From Verrucomicrobiota bacterium (lineage in GTDB: Bacteria; Verrucomicrobiota; Verrucomicrobiia; Opitutales; Opitutaceae), in the NCBI GenBank assembly GCA_023391285.1, contig JAEWBF010000131.1, positions 32,197 through 96,196 of the forward strand: DNA of 64,000 bases. The letters run 5' to 3'. Positions 59,971 to 64,000 of this stretch are shown here, piece by piece. The notes under the pieces were generated by a model. The model was not told the origin of the DNA, searched no databases, and was given only the letters and a program-made list of their open reading frames with translations. The first letter of the stretch is position 1, and every line of letters starts with the position of its first letter. Both the position numbers and the translations under genes were made by a program.

Positions 59971-60723
59971 ATGCGTATTCTGATTTCGAACGACGATGGT
60001 GTTTACAGTCCGGGCCTGATGGCGCTGGCCGAGGTGGCGTCGAAATTCGGTGACGTCCGAATCGTGGCGCCCGACGTGGAGCAGTCCTCCGCGAGCCATT
60101 CGATCACGGCGACGCGACCGGTGGCTTACCGAGAGACGCCGCTGCCGAGGTTCGAGGCGTATCGGGTGAACGGCACGCCGGCGGATTGCGTGATGCTCGG
60201 CGTGAATCAGTGGAAGGACGTAGACGTCGTGCTTTCGGGGATCAACCTCGGCACGAACCTGGGAAATGCGATCTGGCATTCGGGCACGCTGGCGGCGGCG
60301 AAGCAGGGAGCGCTGTTGGGGTTGCGGGCGGTCGCCTTCAGCACGCCGTCAACGACGACCGAGCCGGACTTCGCGAAGATCGTGCCGTGGGCGGAGCAGG
60401 CGCTGCGGCTGGTGCTGACGGAGACGGATTTTCCGCTGGTGAACGTGAATGTGCCGGAGGATGCGCGTGGGCTGATGTGGACGCGGCAATCGATGCGGCA
60501 TTACGACGGCCGGGTGGTGCCGGCGAAGGATCCGATGGGGCGGGACGTGTATTGGTTTTCTGTTACGCCGATCGAGCAGGTGGAGGAAGGCACGGATCGG
60601 TGGGCGATGGAACAGGGTCTGGTTTCGATGACGCCGCTACGGCTGGATTTGACGGACGAGAAGCTGCTGGCGGAGGCACGGCAGCGGCACGCGGGAAACA
60701 ACGCTGCGGAAGTGAAACGGTGA
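59971..60723 (+). CDS. surE: 5'-nucleotidase SurE
   Basis: A 250-residue metal-dependent phosphatase acting on nucleoside 5'-monophosphates and short polyphosphates. The family start MRILISNDDGVYSPGL holds the metal-binding Asp pair. Further motifs are APDVEQSSASHSIT, NGTPADCVMLGV and VLSGINLGTNLGNAIWHSGT. The ATG at 59971 follows GGAGG with a good spacing; the frame is open further upstream to 59749. It is convergent with apbE. Confidence 0.95.
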   Translation: MRILISNDDGVYSPGLMALAEVASKFGDVRIVAPDVEQSSASHSITATRPVAYRETPLPRFEAYRVNGTPADCVMLGVNQWKDVDVVLSGINLGTNLGNAIWHSGTLAAAKQGALLGLRAVAFSTPSTTTEPDFAKIVPWAEQALRLVLTETDFPLVNVNVPEDARGLMWTRQSMRHYDGRVVPAKDPMGRDVYWFSVTPIEQVEEGTDRWAMEQGLVSMTPLRLDLTDEKLLAEARQRHAGNNAAEVKR

Positions 60724-60750
60724 ACAAGACTCCTGCGGGAGCAGAGAGAA

Positions 60751-60775
60751 ACGTGTAACCTATTAGGTTACACGT
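60751..60775. repeat. 25-base near-perfect palindrome between surE and apbE
   Basis: Arms ACGTGTAACCTA (60751-60762) and TAGGTTACACGT (60764-60775) around a single T. It is strikingly AT-rich for this genome and lies between convergent genes. It could be a bidirectional terminator-like hairpin or a protein-binding site. There is no long T-tract. Confidence 0.7.
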
Positions 60776-60779
60776 AGGC

Positions 60780-61622
60780 TTAGGTCGCGAGGAGGGGAAC
60801 GAGCGGGCCGAAGGCGGCGAGGCGGGCGGGGGTGGCGAGGGCGGCGCCGATTTCCGGGTGGGCGTGGCAGAAGGCGGCGATCTCTTCGTCGGACATGATG
60901 AAGAACGCCGTCGACAAAGCGTCGGAGAGCGCGGCGGACGAAGCGAGGGCCCAGACGCGGGTGGTGCGACCGGCGGCGGTGCGGCGGGTGGGATCGATCA
61001 GATGCGAGCCCTTGACCGCGATGCCGGAGCCGCTCAGGGAGCTATTGGCGAGGTTGACGGTGCGGTAGGTATCGGCGTCGCCGATACCGACCGTCCAGCC
61101 GGGTTCATTGGGCGGGGCGGCGAGAAGGAGGGCGGTGCTGCCGCCGCTTTGAAGGCAAGCGGAGGAGATTTCCCATTCGTCGAGAACGGCGGCGAGGCGG
61201 TCGAGGGCGTAGCCCTTGCCGATGGCGCCGAGGTCGAGGTGGAGACGCGGCGCGTGCGACGTGAGCGTGTGGGTGGACGGATCGAGGGTGAAGGGAGGTG
61301 AGGACGGGTCGTCGCGTTCGGAAGCGTAGGCGGGATCGAAGGCGTTTTGGGTGGCAATGCAGACTTCAGCAGCGATCAGCAGGCACTCGAGCGTGGTGTC
61401 GCTGATGGTGATGGTTTCGCCGCGGGCCAGGCGGTTGGCGCGGGCGATGTCGCTGGATTCGACGAAGCGCGAGAGTTCGGATTCGAGGCGGTCGAGTTCG
61501 CGCCAGCAGGCGCCGGCGGCCTGGCGGGCGTAGTCGAGTGAGTGTTGAGGCGCGGCGAGGGTGATGGAGAAGTCGGTCGCCATCGCTTCGTGGTGGAACT
61601 CGGGCCAGGGCATTTGCGGCAT
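60780..61622 (-). CDS. apbE: FAD:protein FMN transferase ApbE
   Basis: A 280-residue protein. Motifs: MATDFSITL near the start; ESELSRFVESSDIARANRLA; LHLDLGAIGKGYALDRLAAV; CLQSGGSTALLLA; and the metal-site region SHLIDPTRRTAAGRTTRVWA followed by SSAALSDALSTAFFIM. The enzyme attaches FMN covalently to Thr in flavoproteins such as Na+-NQR or Rnf subunits. No export signal is obvious if translation begins at the ATG at 61622. No target flavoprotein lies nearby. Confidence 0.9.
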   Translation of the reverse strand: MPQMPWPEFHHEAMATDFSITLAAPQHSLDYARQAAGACWRELDRLESELSRFVESSDIARANRLARGETITISDTTLECLLIAAEVCIATQNAFDPAYASERDDPSSPPFTLDPSTHTLTSHAPRLHLDLGAIGKGYALDRLAAVLDEWEISSACLQSGGSTALLLAAPPNEPGWTVGIGDADTYRTVNLANSSLSGSGIAVKGSHLIDPTRRTAAGRTTRVWALASSAALSDALSTAFFIMSDEEIAAFCHAHPEIGAALATPARLAAFGPLVPLLAT

Positions 61623-61648
61623 TATTGCTAGCGCGGAGATAAGAGAGA

Positions 61649-61669
61649 AACCACGAATGGACACGAATT
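61649..61669. repeat. Decamer-type degenerate repeat (ACACGAAT type)
   Basis: AACCACGAATGG followed by ACACGAATT. The same sequence occurs at 1467-1486. It lies in the spacer between apbE and the next minus-strand gene, 89 bases from a hairpin element. Confidence 0.55.
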
Positions 61670-61757
61670 TGGGAGCGCGGGGGCATCTGGACGCGGCGCG
61701 TGAGCCGGGAGATTTTCGCGGGCAGGCGCCGGTGTTTGGGCCGCGTGGTTGAGGTGA

Positions 61758-61783
61758 GCGCGGTGGGGGCACTGCGCCTCCAT
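61758..61783 (-). repeat. 3'-end hairpin element, CTCCAT-tail type (copy 3)
   Basis: Arms GCGCGGTG (61758-61765) and CACTGCGC (61770-61777), loop GGGG, tail CTCCAT. It differs from copies 1 and 2 by one base, which turns a pair into a mismatch or a G-U wobble depending on the strand. It lies 5 bases from the stop of the minus-strand gene at 61789. Confidence 0.75.
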
Positions 61784-61788
61784 CGGTG

Positions 61789-62442
61789 TTAACGGAGGGC
61801 CGCTTCGAGGTCGCGGCGCATGGCGCGCATCGCGTCGAGCGTGCGTTGGAGGAGCGCTTTCTCTTCCGGATCCTCGGTTTGAGCGATGGCTTCGAGGAGA
61901 TCGCGTTCGTCTTCCATCATCGCGACGCGTTCGCTGGCGATGTTGGCGCGGTCTTCGCTCGATTGGCCGCCGAAGATCGCGAGCCATTTCGAGGTTTTTG
62001 GGCCGTTGAGGGTTTCGTCGAGGGCGGTCGGCTTTGTATTCTGTTTTTCGCGACGGATCTCGCGGTTTTGTTTGGCGACCTGGCGATCGAGCTCGGTGAT
62101 GCGGTCTTTTCGGACCTGGATCTCGGGAAGGACGGTGGTGTCTTCTTCGGCGGTTTCTTTCTTGGGCGCGGTGTCTGATTTGGTCGGTGAAGTTTCGGCG
62201 GCGGCCTCTTTGGCGGGAGGATTTTGGGCGATGGACGCGGCGACGGATTCTGTCGATGCGGTGGGCGCGGCAGCCGGAGCGGTGGCAGTGGTGCGGGCGG
62301 CGCGTTTTTTCAGGGCGTGTTCGCGGAGGCGGGCGAGGATTTCTTCGTCGGTGGCCTGTTTCTTCGCCTGTTTCTCGGCGGAGTAAGCGGCGGGCGCTAC
62401 GATCACAAGGGAGAGAAGGAGGGCCAGAAAGCGAAAGGTCAT
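61789..62442 (-). CDS. Secreted coiled-coil protein of unknown function
   Basis: A 217-residue protein. A signal peptide (MTFRFLALLLSLVIVAPAAY, cleavage near YSA) is followed by a charged helix (DEEILARLREHALKKRAAR). An Ala/Pro/Thr-rich linker (~50-105) precedes a coiled coil (~105-217; ITELDRQVAKQNREIRREKQ, MMEDERDLLEAIAQTEDPEE). It is not recognised as a family member. It stands between apbE and enolase on the same strand. The composition suggests a periplasmic structural or chaperone-like role, but this is speculation. Confidence 0.65.
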   Translation of the reverse strand: MTFRFLALLLSLVIVAPAAYSAEKQAKKQATDEEILARLREHALKKRAARTTATAPAAAPTASTESVAASIAQNPPAKEAAAETSPTKSDTAPKKETAEEDTTVLPEIQVRKDRITELDRQVAKQNREIRREKQNTKPTALDETLNGPKTSKWLAIFGGQSSEDRANIASERVAMMEDERDLLEAIAQTEDPEEKALLQRTLDAMRAMRRDLEAALR

Positions 62443-62520
62443 GAGCGTGCGCTTTAGGGGTTATACGTAAGGCAGGGGCGGGCTGAGTCGAGGGAGGAAG
62501 TGTAGGGTGGCTTTTTGGAC

Positions 62521-62552
62521 AAAAGAAAAGGCCGGGCGTTCGGCGCCCGGCC
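62521..62552 (-). terminator. Intrinsic terminator of enolase
   Basis: Arms GGCCGGGCG (62530-62538) and CGCCCGGCC (62544-62552), loop TTCGG. On the minus strand it is followed by TTTTCTTTT (62521-62529). It lies about 60 bases after the eno stop codon and beyond the eno hairpin element. Confidence 0.88.
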
Positions 62553-62593
62553 TGGAGAGGAAGTTGCGAAGCAAACGCGCGATAGAATCGAAC

Positions 62594-62618
62594 GTTGCGC
62601 GCAAGCGCGCAACCTACA
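62594..62618 (-). repeat. 3'-end hairpin element, CTACA tail, at the eno stop codon
   Basis: Perfect 9-bp arms GTTGCGCGC (62594-62602) and GCGCGCAAC (62605-62613), two-base loop AA, tail CTACA (62614-62618). CTA is the complement of the eno TAG stop codon. A true terminator lies further downstream, so this hairpin is not needed for termination. Confidence 0.75.
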
Positions 62619-63900
62619 GGCCGCGCATTTTGCCGCCGTAGACGGCGCTGGCGCCGAGCTCTTCCTCGATGCGGAGGAGCTGGTTGTATTTCGCGACGCG
62701 ATCGGTGCGGCAGAGGGAGCCAGTCTTGATCTGGCCGGCGTTGGTGGCGACGGCGATGTCGGCGATCGTGACGTCCTCGGTTTCGCCCGAACGGTGCGAG
62801 ATGACAGCCGTGTAGTTGGCTTCCTTGGCCATCTCGACGGCGTCGAGGGTTTCGGTGAGCGAGCCGATCTGGTTAACTTTGACCAGGATCGAGTTCGCGG
62901 TGCCGGTATCGATGCCCTTCTTGAGGAACTCGGTGTTGGTGACGAAGAGATCGTCGCCGACGAGCTGCACGCGATCGCCGATGGCGTCGGTGAGTTTTTT
63001 CCACGTGGCCCAGTCGCCTTCGGCGCAGCCGTCTTCGATGGAGACGATCGGGTATTTCGAGGTGAGGGTTTTGTAGAACTCGACCATCTCGTCGCCGGTG
63101 AGGATCTGGCCGGAAGACTTTTTGAAGACGTAGTGCTTCTTTTCCTTCACGTAGAATTCGGAGGAAGCGACGTCGAGGGCGAGGTGGACGTTCTTACCGA
63201 GCTTGTAGCCGGCGTTCTTCACGGCGAGGGCGATGGCGTCGAGCGCGGCCTCGGTGGATTCGAGTTTCGGGGCGAAGCCGCCTTCGTCGCCGACCGCGGT
63301 GGCGAGGCCCTTGTCTTTGAGGACCTTCTTCAGTGAGTGGAAGATTTCGCAGCCCATGCGGAGGCCTTCGGAGAAGGACTTGGCGCCGGTGGGCATGACC
63401 ATGAACTCTTGGAAATCGATGGGAGCGTCGGAATGCGCGCCGCCGTTCATGATGTTCATCATCGGAACGGGGAGGACCTTCGCGTTGGGGCCGCCGATGT
63501 ATTTGTAGAGGGGAACGCCGATGGCGTTGGCGGCGGCTTTCGCGGTGGCGAGGGAGACGCCGAGGATGGCGTTGGCGCCGAGCTTCGACTTGGTCTTGGT
63601 GCCATCGAGCTTGAACATGGCGCGGTCGATGCCGACCTGGTCGAGGGCGTCGAAGCCGATGAGCGCGGGAGCGATCTTGGACTTCACATTGGCGACGGCC
63701 TTCTGCGTGCCCTTGCCGCCGTAGCGGAGCTTGTCGCCGTCGCGAAGCTCGATGGCCTCGTGTTCGCCCGTCGAGGCGCCGGAGGGCACCGCGGCACGGC
63801 CGAGGGCGCCGGAGGCGAGTTTGACGTCGACTTCGACCGTGGGATTACCGCGGGAGTCGATGATTTCACGGGCAGTGATGGCTGTGATCGTGGTGCTCAT
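62614..63900 (-). CDS. eno: Enolase (phosphopyruvate hydratase)
   Basis: A 428-residue glycolytic enzyme converting 2-phosphoglycerate to phosphoenolpyruvate. Motifs: EIIDSRGNPTVEVDV; AAVPSGASTGEHEAIELRDG; MMNIMNGGAHSDAPIDFQEF; VGDEGGFAPKLES; SIEDGCAEGDW with a metal-binding Asp/Glu; and LVKVNQIGSLTETL followed by SHRSGETED, with the catalytic Lys. All active-site motifs are intact. The start MSTTITAITAREI (63900) is chosen over an upstream extension. The last 100 bases of the window upstream of it show no clear promoter. Confidence 0.98.
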   Translation of the reverse strand: MSTTITAITAREIIDSRGNPTVEVDVKLASGALGRAAVPSGASTGEHEAIELRDGDKLRYGGKGTQKAVANVKSKIAPALIGFDALDQVGIDRAMFKLDGTKTKSKLGANAILGVSLATAKAAANAIGVPLYKYIGGPNAKVLPVPMMNIMNGGAHSDAPIDFQEFMVMPTGAKSFSEGLRMGCEIFHSLKKVLKDKGLATAVGDEGGFAPKLESTEAALDAIALAVKNAGYKLGKNVHLALDVASSEFYVKEKKHYVFKKSSGQILTGDEMVEFYKTLTSKYPIVSIEDGCAEGDWATWKKLTDAIGDRVQLVGDDLFVTNTEFLKKGIDTGTANSILVKVNQIGSLTETLDAVEMAKEANYTAVISHRSGETEDVTIADIAVATNAGQIKTGSLCRTDRVAKYNQLLRIEEELGASAVYGGKMRGL

Positions 63901-64000
63901 GGAAGAATGTAAACGCTCACGTGTGGCGGGATGGGCGTGACGGAGCAAGTCTGGGGTTCGCGGGGGACAGGAAATGCGCGGCGAACGGCAAGGGGCGGGG

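Overview
The window is GC-rich, gene-dense bacterial chromosome with 52 protein-coding genes and two tRNA genes. I see no rRNA, CRISPR array, insertion sequence, integrase or phage structural gene. The gene families suggest a Verrucomicrobiota bacterium, most likely Opitutaceae-like. They include a ThuA-like protein, Gfo/Idh/MocA, FG-GAP and sorbosone-dehydrogenase-type proteins, a GMC oxidoreductase with its Tat-exported partner, and GlgE with TreS-maltokinase. That placement is inferred from gene content; no rRNA is present to test it.

Layout. Positions 1-12.2 kb form an envelope-polysaccharide block: an edge-truncated GT2 enzyme, a GT-C membrane enzyme, a 1334-residue enzyme with three glycosyltransferase domains, and two tandem paralogous GT-C membrane proteins. 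Positions 12.3-14.8 kb hold a GMC oxidoreductase and a gluconate-dehydrogenase-subunit-3-like protein. A short-chain dehydrogenase, a 49-residue very basic peptide, a YacP-like NYN protein and a DUF2851 protein follow. Positions 17.9-25.0 kb are the translation operon nusA-infB-rbfA-nrnA-truB-ribF, closed by a terminator shared with an oppositely oriented tRNA-Val. recN and a secreted ThuA-like protein come next.

Positions 28.0-31.8 kb (minus strand) are a System II cytochrome c maturation operon: lipoprotein, ResB, CcsA. Positions 32.0-34.4 kb are the 5-oxoprolinase operon pxpB-pxpC-pxpA. A PAS-PAS-PP2C phosphatase, YchF, a SIMPL protein and a DedA protein follow on the minus strand. Positions 39.0-40.6 kb hold rpsP-trmD-rplS without rimM between rpsP and trmD. 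A nucleoside hydrolase and an oxidoreductase, tRNA-Phe, an FG-GAP lipoprotein with a TPR protein, and OpgH with an unknown tail-anchored partner come next.

Positions 48.9-56.3 kb carry a sorbosone-dehydrogenase-like protein and, divergently, a three-gene GlgE-pathway operon (small beta-sandwich protein, GlgE, TreS-Mak). Positions 56.4-59.7 kb are a four-gene minus-strand membrane operon. surE, apbE, a secreted coiled-coil protein and enolase finish the window.

The most unusual signal is not a gene. At the 3' ends of minus-strand genes lie short hairpins with varied stem sequences, each followed by a conserved tail (CTACA/CTACC, CTCCAT or TATCA). Nine clear copies and one weaker copy all point the same way relative to the gene they follow, and in several the tail supplies or touches the stop codon. 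A second family of roughly 10-base degenerate repeats (ACACGAATGG / ACGCGAAGG types) lies in the same intergenic spaces. The nusA leader carries two overlapping hairpins and a T-tract just before the start codon.
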